DNA of 64,000 nt, taken from Metaphire vulgaris. Taxonomy: Eukaryota; Annelida; Clitellata; Crassiclitellata; Megascolecidae. The stretch is from contig CM030849.1 of the NCBI GenBank assembly GCA_018105865.1, positions 8,158,587 to 8,222,586 of the forward strand. The letters run 5' to 3'. The notes below the pieces were generated by a model. That model was given only the letters and a program-made list of their open reading frames with translations, was not told the DNA's origin and did not search any database. Below are positions 8,688-20,426 of the stretch, piece by piece (positions within the stretch are counted from its first letter, which is position 1; the number at the start of each line of letters is the position of its first letter). The position numbers were made by a program, and so were the translations under genes.

Positions 8688-11600
8688 TCAGTCATGAAAA
8701 CAGAGATCAGCTGATTTGTCCCCAACCACCAGCGAGTAATTGCGGTCAATTTCATCAAGTTCTTGAAGAAGTTTATTCTCAGCTGACAAATTGTTATTCT
8801 TAAAAACAATCACAACAAAAAAAGTTAATATCTTGTACCTGAAAAATTTAACAAGTGCTTTATCTTTTATAGCTAAAGAATTCCTTCTTTTAATTATATG
8901 CATTCCCTATTCTGTACTACAGTATAGGAAATGACCAGAAACCTCTCCCGACAGGATAGTGCTGTATTCGGCAATATCCGGATTCTCCGAATACTTTTGT
9001 CACAAAACTACCTAATCTGAATATTGATTTTTGCTCTGGTTTTAATTTCTCTGTTGAATAATTTAATTGTAACCTAACAGTGTTTTTAACTTCCGCTTTG
9101 AAGTTGCAATAGTGATTCTAAAACTTGCCAAGATGGAACGTGTAATAGCTTAAGTCTTTTTAGTTCTGAGGAAATGATTGTCCTATTTACTTTCAATCCC
9201 AGGTAGTTTTCCTAAAAACTCATGGCTCACAGGGTCGTTCTAACCCTGTGTGGTAATATTCGCTTTGGATCCGGTAAATGTAGGCCCAAAATATTCTGTG
9301 GAAAATACACATCCGGTTATTCCCTACTGTACTAATACATTATTTGCAAGATATTCTAACATAAAAGAAAAATCAGCAGAAATTGTTGCAACTACTGTAC
9401 AGTAATTGCCAAATAAATTCATCTTGGATGATTCATGAATCTGAAATTATGCAATAGTGTACACTAATTTTTGAGGTCACATTTTAAAAAAATGTTTACA
9501 TGTAAAAAATTAAAATAACCGAGCTACAGCAGGACAACCTCCTGTACATAGTTTCAGAGCAACAGAAGGTTCAAATATACAGTGGCATAACCAGGATTCT
9601 GGAATAGGGGAGCACATCAACACATTCGGGCGAAATAAGTCTAGGCATGCAAAAAGAGGTCACGTCAAGCACTTTGAACTTTCACGCATTCGCTTCAATC
9701 GTACTATCTACCCTCCAAATTTCTCAATGGTTATGTGTGGGGATCAACCGGAAATTGCCTCGGATATTCGCCGCGGCCGAAATTCACATTTTTGCAAGTG
9801 TTTGCCTTGGCAAATACTTGGCGTGCAAATAGTTAATTAATTAATTAATGCAAATAATTATTAATGGCAAATACTTGGCGTGCAAATAGCTGCCTATAGA
9901 AAAAGCATGAAACAATTATCTGTATATTGTCTGTTAAACTGCTCACAACATGCTCAAATCAACCATTTATGTGAAAACTGTTTTAATTCATTTCAGTATA
10001 GGCTTACAATACATTACATGATACATCCAATGATTCAGTTCAGTACAAGAAATTGCAAATAATGAGAAATTAGTAAACTAATAAACATTAAAGTGGTACC
10101 CGGTTCGTACTTGGATCTGCAAGTAGTCCATCAAAATACTCGGATTTAGTACAGGTCTGGTGAATAGTGTCTACCCGGTTGATTCCTAGTTTTGTGCAAA
10201 TCCCACAACTGGTCCAGCCTGAATAGGGGAGACCTGTGGCTATGTCAAAGCAAATATAATTAAATATGGATATAAAAAAGCAACATTTCTCACCTTCCTG
10301 CTCTTTGATTTTTCTTGACTGAGCTTCTTCGGTTTTGTCTGTGTAATGTTCTTTGCTGAAGACTTGACATGTACCAAATCTGATCGACCTGTCAAGATCA
10401 ATTAGAGCAGAGCTGGAGTTGTGAAATTTGAGCTGGGGGGTTGAGGACTGAAATTCAATGAATGACATAAACTGCATGTACCCGATATGCGATTTTTGGG
10501 AGGGTTGCAAAGTTAGCTGGGGGTTTCAACCTCCCCTGGTATTTCAAGAATGAATTAGAGTTAAGCCAAATTTCAGATAAAATTATAAGGTTATCACAAT
10601 TGAGGAGCAAATAATAACTAAAATTAAACAAATATTTCTGACAGAAATTAAATAATTGACGTAGTAGCTTTAACAGCAAAATTCTACAAATTGAACTTTT
10701 TACACACCTCTGCCTGTAGTTTTTCCCTCCATAAACACAGGTTCAACATTTGATGATTTTGTAAGCTTTTTATCAGAAGATTCCTCAACTCTTGCTCTAT
10801 TCTTTCTGTTTTTAGGCTTAGTCACATTACCTTTGTCTCTCTTCCTCTCTGTCTCTTCAGAATGCTCCTTAGATGTCCTTTTCTTTGCATTTGTCTGATC
10901 AGCAATTTCAACTGCACTCAATTCACTCTTTGTCTTCAGCAATTTGTACTGCTTTGTGTGACATTTGTTTCCATCGTTCTGCTTGGCACTGGACGCTTGT
11001 CTGTGAGAATTTGCTTTCACTCGCTCTTGACCTCGACGCTTTGCAGCAGCCTGATCTCTTGATTCACAGTATTTGTCGCAAAACTGTGTCTGCTGTTTCT
11101 GACTTTTAACCTCACCCAAAGTCTTTGGCTGAACTGGTGACAGAAATGAACCATTTGAATCAAAATGAAAATTCGAGATGTTTCCAGAATCCACCAGACT
11201 CTCCTTCTCCTTTACGTTTCGGCCAAACTCCAACTTTGCCAAACTGATTGCATTTCGGGACAGTTCCGCTGGAGTTGATGTCTGCAGTTGTCGATCGAAT
11301 TTTCTGGTCGGCAACACAAAAGACGACGGTGTCGCAACGACCGCGCTGTCAGTAAAGGAATAACACGACTTCTGCTTTCGTTTTGCTTTTTCTCTAGAAG
11401 AGAAAATGGATGAAGATTCAAGATTGGCCATAATAATATCTTCAAAAAGAGGTGGAAGGTCTGGTATAGCATTGCTGCTCTCCGATGAATTCTCAACTCC
11501 ATTGCTTTGGCTTTTCTTATCATCTGCTTTTTGCAAATTTCTGCTGTGGCTGTAGTGCTTCCTTGGAAAATTCTGCGTATTCTCGATGTCTGAATCTTTC

Positions 11601-14600
11601 AGAGATAGCTTCCCATCTTGCTCTGAATCATCCGATTGACCACTGGAACTTCTCGGCTCGAATGTTAGTACAATTAAGGTTGGTGATCGACAGACATTGC
11701 CATCAAAGGCATCAGCTGATTCTTGCGTTAATTTTGTCTCATTTGGCTTCACAGAAATGCTGTTTCCCTCAGACAGTGTTTCTTTGCTTACTGTATCAGT
11801 TTTAATAGTCTTGAACTTTTCACGGTCCAAATACATTGCATCAGATGACTCGGATTCATACTCAAACAGATTCGGAGATCCTGTAGTTTCAACCTCACTA
11901 CTTTCTACAACAACAGCATCATCCACTTCCAACACTTTGTCACAAGATGGCAGCAGCCTTATCTCATCTGCCTGTGCCTTGGTCACTGTAACTTCCTGCT
12001 TAACTTCTAAGTCAGTCATGGATTTGACAGATTTATGGTCTTTGCTGAAATTGTTGGCATCTGATTTAGCTGGGAAGGTCCTTTCCTTGCACGTCCGAAG
12101 TGACTTTGGCATGGTTGTAGCGTCAGATGCGACTGAAAGCTCAGCATCCTCTGAGCTACTTGTCAACTGATATTCATCAACTGAAGCCAATACATCATTT
12201 CTCAAATGTTTCTGAGATTGTAGATTAGTCTTGGATATGGTGTTTCTTATCCTCTTCAAATCAGAAGCACGCTTTTTTGCTGTCAACGGTGGCTTTAAAG
12301 CTGCAACCTGTGGTGCTGGTCCACAAAGAGGTCTGCATTTTTCCATAACGTTAGAGGTGTTGCCCATTCCAACAAAAACTTTTTTGCAAGATTCATGTTC
12401 CGGTCTATTTCTCTTTCTTTTCTTTCCATTTTTTGCTGCAGTCTGTACTATTCTGTCTTGGAAATTCTCTTCAGAATCCATCTCCTCATTTACATTTTTT
12501 CCGCAGGCGAACGTTTCACCAATTATTTTATCCGACACAACACTTTTGTCAGCTTCAGATGACAAAAGATCACTATCTGATGTTGAGTTTGCACTCAATC
12601 TGTTTACATCTGCTAGAGATATTACTGCTTGCTTTTGGTGATGAGCAGATGACCTTGTTGTGCGTTTATTCAAATTCTCAATCATACCCTGACTATCAAC
12701 AGATAATGAATTTTCTTCACTTTGCTCCTGTGAGCTGTTGAATTTAATTCCACTTCCTGTATCAGAGAAGTACAAGTTTGATCCGAGACTCCATCCCCCG
12801 AGAGAGACCACATCAGCATCCTGTGGCTGCCTTTTTCTGAACATGTCATCCGAACGCTGCGATGACATTTCGGATTCCATGTTAGCGGAACTTTTATCAC
12901 TCTGTTGGGATCTTGAATGCCCAATGGAACTCTATAAAACACAAAGAATACATAAAACACATAACACAACTGAAACTGTTGCAAACAGTGGAGCATGCAC
13001 CAAATGAATTCCTCATTCCATTCATTCAAACAAATGCAACAAAAAATTCAAAGAGGATAACAAAAGACATCCTGGTAGATATCCTGGTATGTTAAGGAAA
13101 TAATGTGGCATGTCACTAGGTTCAAGCTTCATCCACAGTGACATAGTGAAGTAGTGGCAGAATTCTTGCCACACAACCAGAGGGTAGAGAGCATGAGTCC
13201 AACCCCAGCCACTGGTAACAACTTGGGGCAAGTTCTTCACCCATGATTTGCTCTGTGCTTAATTCTTCACTTTGTGAATGACTTAACCCCTTTACCGGGA
13301 ACTCCGAATATATCTGTCCATTTTACATTGAGTTACAGTTAAACAGCGATGGGCAACTAACTAAAAAACATTAGTTAACTATAACTAAATTTAAACTAAA
13401 AATAAGTAGTTAAACTTTTAGTTGCAAACTAACTTTCTAAAATAGTTAACTAAACTAAAAAAATATAGTTAAACGTTTTGCAACTAATTTTACAACTATT
13501 TCCCAGGTATCAGATATGTTAATGAAAACATAGGTGATGCTCGCAACATGAACATATCAGTCAATTCATTCATTCATTCATTCTTGGACGATTTCTACAG
13601 CGCTGTAACAAGGCTGAGGCCCACAACAAAAGCGCTTTAACATCTCAACTATACCCCAACCCAAACAGATGCATTTTTAAGCTCTTGATGAAGTGCTCGG
13701 AAGTATTAGCCGTGGTGACGTCGTCAGGAAGAGAGTTCCACAAGATGGGGTTGCCACGTGTGAAGGATCTCTCTCCAAACTTAGTAGTCTTGGAGGGAGG
13801 AGGAACATGAAGTTTGACCCTACGACTCGAACGGAGTGACAATCTCCTATCACTGCACTGCGGTCTCTTTACAAGAGAGGCGAGATACTCCGGACAGTAC
13901 GGGTCATGCAGCACTCTGTACGTCAGCCAGCATCTCTTGAACACAATCCGCTCAGGGACTCTAAGCCAATGAAGACGATCCCTGAGAAGTGGAGTTACGT
14001 GCTCGCACCAACGACATCCGAACACGATCCTCGCCGACTGATTAAGCAGGCGATCCAGTTTATTGACCGGGAGACCGGTCAATGAACCATTGAAATCATT
14101 AATTATTGTCTTTTTACTATTTAAGTCTTAGTCTAGACTGCAGGAACACAAGTATGTCAAGTTTGTTTTAAAAAAATGACCCAGAAAAGAATAGATCGAA
14201 GAGGGACTATTATTGAGAATTCGGGACACCAACTAAAAAGTTTTAATTAAACTATTTAGTTACTAACTAAAATTTTTCACTTAAACTATCATTATAACTA
14301 AACTATTTATTTTTAATTAAACTATGAAGATAACTAAAAAAATGAGTTAAACTCTTAGTTGGCAACTAATTAGTTAACTAGTTGCCCATCACTGCAGTTA
14401 AATACACGGTAAAGGGGTTAACATGCGTCAACAACTAAGTAAAAATAATCAAAATACTGGCAGAAATTTTCTGGTTGTGTTGCCCAAGTATTCACCCAGA
14501 TGGCTAGCTGTGAATGAGTGAGTACACTAGGCATTGACTGAGTGATAGAAAGGAAGCAAATGATAGGCAGGCAGCTTCTCTCATTCAGAAAATGACATGA

Positions 14601-16078
14601 AAAACTAAAAATGCTAACATTTCATTTGTAATGAGCATATGGCAGTGTTTCTCAAACTGTGTGCCGCGGCACACTAGTGTGCCGCGCGAGATTATCAGGT
14701 GTGCCATGAGATTTGTTGGAAATTTTATTAAATTTAAAATGTCAATGTTTTAAATATCTCAGATCAATGACTGTGCTCCAATACTCTGTCTTGTACGCAT
14801 AGCCAGTGAGGGTCGCATAGCCAGTGAGGGTCGCATAGCCAGTGAGGGTCGTAGCGTCACCGACATTTCATGAAATCTAGAGTCTTGATAATTCGCCCCC
14901 TGGGACCTTGGAGGACGGGAAGCGCAGCATTGCATGCAAAGCCCCTTGGTATACGAGACGATGATGGTATGGAGAGGGGTTGTGACTTTTGCAGTTAAAA
15001 CTGCATGGGGCCAAGTAGGCTAAGTCATTAAGATACAACCCCTGCCCGGTATCTGGTTTGTGGCACCTAAGGGGGTGTTATCTGCAGAGCTAGGCTACTG
15101 TGTGCCGGCAGAGAGGACTTGTATCTGTTCTCTTAACCAGGCTAATCAAGTTGTGAACTTCATAAAATCCTGACCACTTAAATTTGACTTCTTTCAAAGC
15201 TCTGTGAGGCAATGGATTCCGAATATACATGCATATTGTACCCATAGAAGCCTAGGTAGAGCACCTGGAAGTGGAAGGTCAACTGCAGGCAACCACCAAA
15301 ATCGCTCTAAGTTGGTCAACGATCTAAACCACTTAAGAAATCAGCGGTTTTGCGTATTTTCACGTAATTTTAGATTGTTTTCAACTTGCAATTGCTCGGA
15401 AACTTTGAAGGCTAAAAAGATGAGGTATACACCAATGTTTTGCATTTTTATTCCTCTTTCAAACGATCCGTGCAAAAATTTAAAAAAAATGTGAGGGGAC
15501 CACTTTCTGGCCTAAAACAAACCCTCCCTCCAAAAAAATTTTTGGGTTCCAAGCTGTGTAGCAAAAACGGTTGAGTGGTAGTCTATCTTAAATCTTTCGT
15601 TACGGCAAAGTTGTAGGGAATATAATTGGAACAAAATTAATCAAACATTTTGAAAATCGGACTGTATTTGGTTGAGATATTGTCTCCCTGCCCCGATCAC
15701 CCTCTGTATAGTAACCATAAAAATTATGCTCATTGATGGCCTAAGTTAGTCAAATTCTTAAATTCTCTGCCCAACGTTGACCTTCCAGGTGCTCTAACTA
15801 GGCTTTTATGATTGTATCATACTGATGTTCACTGGCTTTAATGTGGCGTCTTTTCAAGTGTGCCGCCGATGTTTTCACGTATTTCTAGTGTGCCGCAAGA
15901 CGAAAAAGTTTGAGAAACACTGGCATATGGAATGACGCTTACCATGGATATTATTTTATAATGAGTGAGTGAAATACATAAAACATCACTTCCTAAGAAC
16001 AATGATCACTGCAACGGAAAGAACAAGACGTACACGAATGCCAAAGGCCTTCTTTAGGCTCTTCTGCTTTTTTGCCAT
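8688..16078 (-). CDS. Large serine-rich protein of unknown function
   Basis: I infer four exons, read on the minus strand: 16078-16034, 12931-10708, 10355-10294 and 8798-8688, about 813 residues. All junctions agree in phase: donors gtacgt, gtgtgt and gtgaga; acceptors tttatag, tcttcag and tttttaag. The N-terminus reads MAKKQKSLKKAFGIR, joined to SSIGHSRSQQSDKSSANMES. The long exon encodes a hydrophilic, Ser-, Lys- and Glu-rich chain without globular domain character, membrane segment or signal peptide. It contains basic clusters (KNGKKRKRNRP; KPKNRKNRAR) that could be nuclear signals. The last exon, ENKLLQELDEIDRNYSLVVG, looks like a short helical or coiled-coil tail. I do not recognise the family. 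A nuclear or centrosomal scaffold would fit the composition but is only a guess. The long exon is certain to be coding; the three small exons rest on phase and splice-site agreement. Confidence 0.65.
8809..10293. other. Last intron of the serine-rich gene
   Basis: AT-rich. A solo hAT-like end (cagtggcataaccagg) occurs at about 9579. Near 10085-10200 lies a segment rich in ccgagt/ggtaccc words that partly matches one at 30930-31010. No gene seen. Confidence 0.4.
13344..14394. mobile_element. hAT-like element inside the piggyBac-like MITE
   Basis: Inverted ends cagcgatgggcaact and agttgcccatcactg are flanked by a perfect 8-bp duplication cagttaaa (13336-13343 and 14395-14402). Sub-terminal DNA on both sides consists of repeated agttaact/taactaa words, also arranged as inverse copies. 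A LINE fragment occupies the middle. Confidence 0.8.
13560..14085 (-). mobile_element. L2-like LINE 3' fragment (reverse transcriptase C-terminus)
   Basis: The minus strand from 14082 to 13645 is open for 145 codons and reads like the post-polymerase end of an L2/CR1 reverse transcriptase: LNQSARIVFGCRWCEHVTPL, HWLRVPERIVFKRC, LTYRVLHDPYCPEYL, and the typical NPILWNSLPDDV and FIKSLKMHLF blocks. The 3' UTR ends in a gaat repeat tail (13561-13582 read in reverse). 5'-truncated; it lies inside the hAT-like element. The long intact frame suggests a fairly recent insertion. Confidence 0.85.
14643..15922. mobile_element. hAT non-autonomous transposon, 1280 bp
   Basis: Inverted ends cagtgtttctcaaact and agtttgagaaacactg are perfect, followed inside by related gtgtgccgc blocks. 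A perfect 8-bp duplication gcatatgg flanks it (14635-14642, 15923-15930). It holds three tandem copies of an 18-base unit (cgcatagccagtgagggt) near 14797-14850 and another inverted-repeat element at 15243-15810. No transposase frame. It sits in intron 1 of the serine-rich gene. Confidence 0.88.
15243..15810. repeat. Inverted-repeat element nested in the hAT element
   Basis: The left arm reads catagaagcctaggtagagc then acctggaagtggaaggtcaac. The right arm is its inverse, gttgaccttcca then ggtgctctaactaggc, with one 6-base gap. It lies wholly inside the hAT element. No duplication of the target could be fixed; class unknown. Confidence 0.6.
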
Positions 16079-16519
16079 TCTGAAACTTTTAAGGAATCAA
16101 TCTCAAATACTTGACTAAAAGACAAGTAAAACAGAAATGTTATACAACAAGCACAGGAACGCATTAAACATCAATTATAGAATTTTTAATGAAAACGATA
16201 AGCAATTGTTTTACAACCCATTTCAGTTTAATGAAACATGTTAGATCATACTATGAAAAACTCAAAGCCTTAAGTACGTAGGCTGAAGTAATTTCTGTGA
16301 CTCATTACATGTCCGTGATGGGCCCAAAAGCTCTGGGTTTCTAACGACATACAAAGAAATCATCTGCAACTAATCTTACATGCAGGTTATTCCACATGTT
16401 GAACCTCAAAGTCATAACAAATATTATACAATCATTCAAATTCAAATGTTAAAGGGTATATGTAAAGCATGCCACTGCTACAAATTCAGGTTTGGATAGA
16501 CAGCATGCCTAGAGAGTTT

Positions 16520-17787
16520 TCAGACTTTCAGCTCCACAAATAGAAAAGACATGATTTTCCACAAACCTCTCAGACACAGACTGCAAATTTGCAGAGAGAG
16601 AAAATAAATGGGTGCACTTATGAAACTTCTGGCATTAGTATAAAAACACTTAAGTTTCTTCCCTATCAAGGACTTACTTTCCTTCTCGGTGTCTGTGCTG
16701 TTTAATGCTTTATTTTCAACACAGTTAGAGATACACCTATCCTCCTTTCCCTCTTTCACAGCAGAATGTTTGTTAGTACAGCTATATCTGTTACTTACTA
16801 ACCTACTTAAATGCTTACTACTACTAAAATCTCTACTACTTCTACTAGAACTTCTACTGCTACTACCTCCTCTAACTGCCTTTGCCATCAGTTTAAATGC
16901 TTACACAGATAAGCAGAATTTACTGTGTGTCAATAAAACCTTCCTTGCTACCATGTCTGCTCCCATTCAGCTGAGATGAAGCCCATCCCTGGCAAGATAG
17001 CCCAATCTCTGTGCGTTAAAGTCGACATTGGTGAAGTCAACTCCTTTTCCTCTGCATAGCCACATAAGTGTGGCATTTATCTCCAATCTCTTACACTAAA
17101 CGCTTCTTAACAAGTCTCTTCTTGGCAAGATCCCCAGGATAACAAGGTGTTTCCTATGCTGCTTAATTTCATTGATCATCCTTTTGAATTTCTCGACGCA
17201 AGAAAGATCCAAAAGAGAGATCTCTTTTGTCATCTTGCAACAGGTTGTTAGTCCGCAGCTCTACAACACACGTCTGTACTCCTCTTCCGGGTTCTTCTTC
17301 CAACAACTCTACCATGTTTTTGATTGTTGTTGCAGAACACGAGATGGTCACATACTGACATTTAGTCTGTAAAACTAAATTCTTGCCTATATTTCTCGCG
17401 TCTGAATCTCTAACAATGACAACTGCCGTTTTGCTGCATTCATTGCTGCCCTTTCCCTTTTCAGTCTTGCCCATGTAAATACACATCTGGTTAGGCCCAT
17501 CCTTCTTTGGTGTAGCTGGCTGTTTCACCAAGATGGTCTTGTTTTTTTCCGGCATCATCTCTTTTACCTTCTCCGCATATGATTTTGCCGGCTCCCATTC
17601 CATCCCATTCCATCTGTGTTGTTCCTTCCAGAAACTTCTGGAGGATATGCTCCACCTCTGCCAGCTTTTTCATCTGCTCCTCGGCGGTTTTCTTTAGAGT
17701 CGAGATCTCCTCTTCGTCCATGTAGTTGGCCAAACCATTCATGCCACTGGTGTCGCAGATGGCCAACGGTTTCTTCCTCAGACCCAT
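16520..17787 (-). mobile_element. CR1/L2-like LINE, ORF1 and start of ORF2
   Basis: On the minus strand, 17787-17169 encodes an ORF1-like protein in two overlapping frames; the shift coincides with a short duplication (ggaatgggat twice) near 17595-17615. From about 17140 to 16935 the translation, broken by stops, contains ILGILPRRD and LARDGLHLS, typical of the SGNH/GDSL esterase-like domain of CR1-clade ORF1. At 16888-16520, KKLKCFYTNARS matches the usual start of the ORF2 endonuclease. Several stops and a frameshift make it inactive, and most of ORF2 is missing. Confidence 0.7.
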
Positions 17788-17859
17788 TTGTACTATTATT
17801 TAATTTTCTAGAAAACAAATTTGAAAGTTATCTTTAGTCCATATTCATTATCATCTATG

Positions 17860-18777
17860 ACCTTTCTCTTTTGTTACCACAAATATTACCATCAGCGTCT
17901 TCTTGTACATATTCTTCCAATTTATTCCAGATTATATTTTAACTTTTACATCCACAGATTCTTCTAATGTTTCATTTGTCAGTTACAAATTCTCATAAAT
18001 ATAACTTAAAATTGCATTTCCCTCTAACCACAAGTACTAGAAACACCCGACATCAAATGCCAGGCATCATAAGCAGAATTTATCAATCTTACATTTATTT
18101 GCGCCTCAAAAATGTAAATAGAAATGTCGATAGAGGAGAGGCAGAAAATGTCACACAAAACATAAAAATACGATCCCAAATCAATGCATAAGCGTAAATT
18201 ATAACTTTAAAATACGCTGACATTAAGTTCATACCAAAATTAGCATTAAAAACAAATAGAATACCTTAAAACCAATAAATTACTATTAGAAAATTTTCCG
18301 TGTTCAGATTTTCTGCCACAAACTAAACATTTCATTGGCTGCTATTAATAGACGCAGCTTCTTTGCGTAGAAAAACATAGGATGGTTTTCCAATTCCAGA
18401 CTCCAGAAGCTTTTTAGACTAGAATTTGTGGGAAGTCCTGTCAGAATTAGTGGGTATAAATAAGGCGATTGACCTTTGGTTTTTAAATTTTATGAATTAC
18501 TAATTGAACATGAAAAGTATTTTTGATTAACAAGGCCGTAACCTTTAATTCTACATTTAAATTACAGTACTAATCATTTCAATTTCATTTGTTCCTACTG
18601 GATTGATTGTATTCATCAGAAATTCTATTAATTCCACTAGTCCTGTCGAATTAAAGTTTATCTATAAGACCATAACCATATTAAATATTGCTATTAACGG
18701 TTACTGTCAGCGTACCACTTGTGCATTAGAAAAACGCATGTGGCCCTTCGGTCTTAAAAGGTTCTGCACCTCTGCTG
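17860..18777. other. No recognisable gene
   Basis: AT-rich intergenic DNA upstream of the LINE; no supported gene or repeat. Confidence 0.4.
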
Positions 18778-18943
18778 CAGTGGCGGCCCTAGGATTTGGC
18801 AAGTGGGGGGCAGTTGGGGTGGCAACTTCTAATCATAGGGGGCCAACCATTTGTTGTTTAATGTATGTAGCATTAAGTATAGGGTCCCAACTGAAGGGCA
18901 GGCACTCAATAGGGGGCACGGCCCCCCTGTGGAGCCGCCACTG
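18778..18943. mobile_element. Small hAT-like MITE
   Basis: Inverted ends cagtggcggc and gccgccactg. Flanks ctctgctg and ccctgctg agree at 7 of 8 positions, fitting a slightly decayed 8-bp duplication. 166 bp, G-rich, non-coding. Confidence 0.6.
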
Positions 18944-20426
18944 CCCTGCTGCATAGGTATGGATAAGCGCAAATGCGATATTATTTGAAGTAATTTAGCT
19001 AACTACTTCATATGTATACGATAATAATTAAACTTCTGTGATATACTCTGCCAGGATCAAAATACTTAAGGTTTTTTTATTAAGTGATGGTGCACTAATT
19101 GATTCAATAAGTTCGGCTGGATATCAGAAAACCCTAGCCAATTGGTCAGGATAATTCTTTATCACCATTATACAAAGAACTTAGCAGGATTCAGTGGTTG
19201 CTTAAGAGTGAAAAATCCTTGTCAGAAAGTGGTTGGTTCTAGTTAATGAAAGTATGCAATAATAAATAGATGGGTTTTAAATCAAGACCTGATGGTAAAG
19301 GACACTCATCCAAAGTCTGTGCTTGGAGACAATTCAAACCTGGGTCCAGAAACAGATTAGAGCATCAGAAGACATACATAGAAGAGTATTGCAGATCTTG
19401 GGCAGTGAGTAGCAAATGGTGGCTGATTCGACGATAAGTTTCAAATTCAATCCTTTCTTTGATTGGTAAACCAGTCAAGTGATTTGAAAACAGACTCGGC
19501 TGTTCTGGTGATGTATGGTACCGTAACTAGCTAAAGAATTCTGAATCTCCTGCGGTCAGTTGACATTAGATTTTAAAACTTCAGTGCAATAGTTCAGACA
19601 GCCAGATGACCAAACATTAGCCAGAGGAATGAGGTACTGAATTCTGCATGCGTCCAGAATGTTAAAATTAACATACAGTAACAATATTCGGAACCAATAA
19701 GCCCTGAAAGTGTACAATTGAATTTAACTGGAACTTGCTCTCAACACTGAAACACTATGACAAGTAGATGAAAAATCACAAAAAAAATCAACTACACAAG
19801 ACTAATGTCCAAAATAATGTATACCTCAACCATAAACTATTATGACATCAATTCATACCAAACACAGTCTGTTTCAGTCATTTCTATTGAGTTTTAAAGC
19901 CAATTTAAAATCCAATACAGTTAATCCCCTACATCTATAATAAATTTAACATTCTGTAAAAAATTGCCAACATCTAAGAGATATTCTGAAATCCCATCAA
20001 TGGTGCTTGTGTTAAAATTCCTGAAAAGCCATTCAAACATAGTTAAAATAAATCATTCGAGTAGTGTTAAACTGCCTGTAGCACACTAAATTCTAGAATC
20101 CAGTCTAAGTATTTCTAACATACTGTACCAAAGTTTTCAGTGTATAGCACCAATGCACATTTTAAAAATCTGTGAATTCTGTATACAATATTATTACAGA
20201 ATTTGCAGTGTGGACTCGCATTTTCTATTCTTTTCAATTTCACGTTCTTTTGTCAAGTATTCAATTATCTTTATTTTATTCAAAGTTTACAATAATCAAC
20301 TCCATTGAAACTAAATTAACACAGAAGTAACTGATCAATAAAGATACTTCTAATAAACCATGAATTACTATCTCTGATCAGCAAACAAAACATCAACCCA
20401 CAACAAGAGCATAACAATTGTACACA
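18944..20426. other. No recognisable gene
   Basis: AT-rich intergenic region downstream of SRP14; it must contain that gene's 3' UTR. No open frames of note. Confidence 0.4.

Larger units (their letters stand above)
13287..14417. mobile_element. piggyBac-like MITE (outer element of a nest)
   Basis: Inverted ends cccctttaccg and cggtaaagggg are each bounded by TTAA (13283-13286 and 14418-14421), the target of piggyBac elements. Without the inner hAT insertion and its duplicate the element is only about 72 bp. A relative lies at 52390-52460. Non-coding. Confidence 0.65.

Noticed and set aside
10862..12741. Plus-strand ORFs of up to 157 codons
   Set aside because: They are shadows of the 726-codon minus-strand exon, which is longer and has protein-like composition.
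14797..14850. Three 18-base repeats as a possible CRISPR array
   Set aside because: Direct tandem copies without spacers, inside a eukaryotic hAT element.
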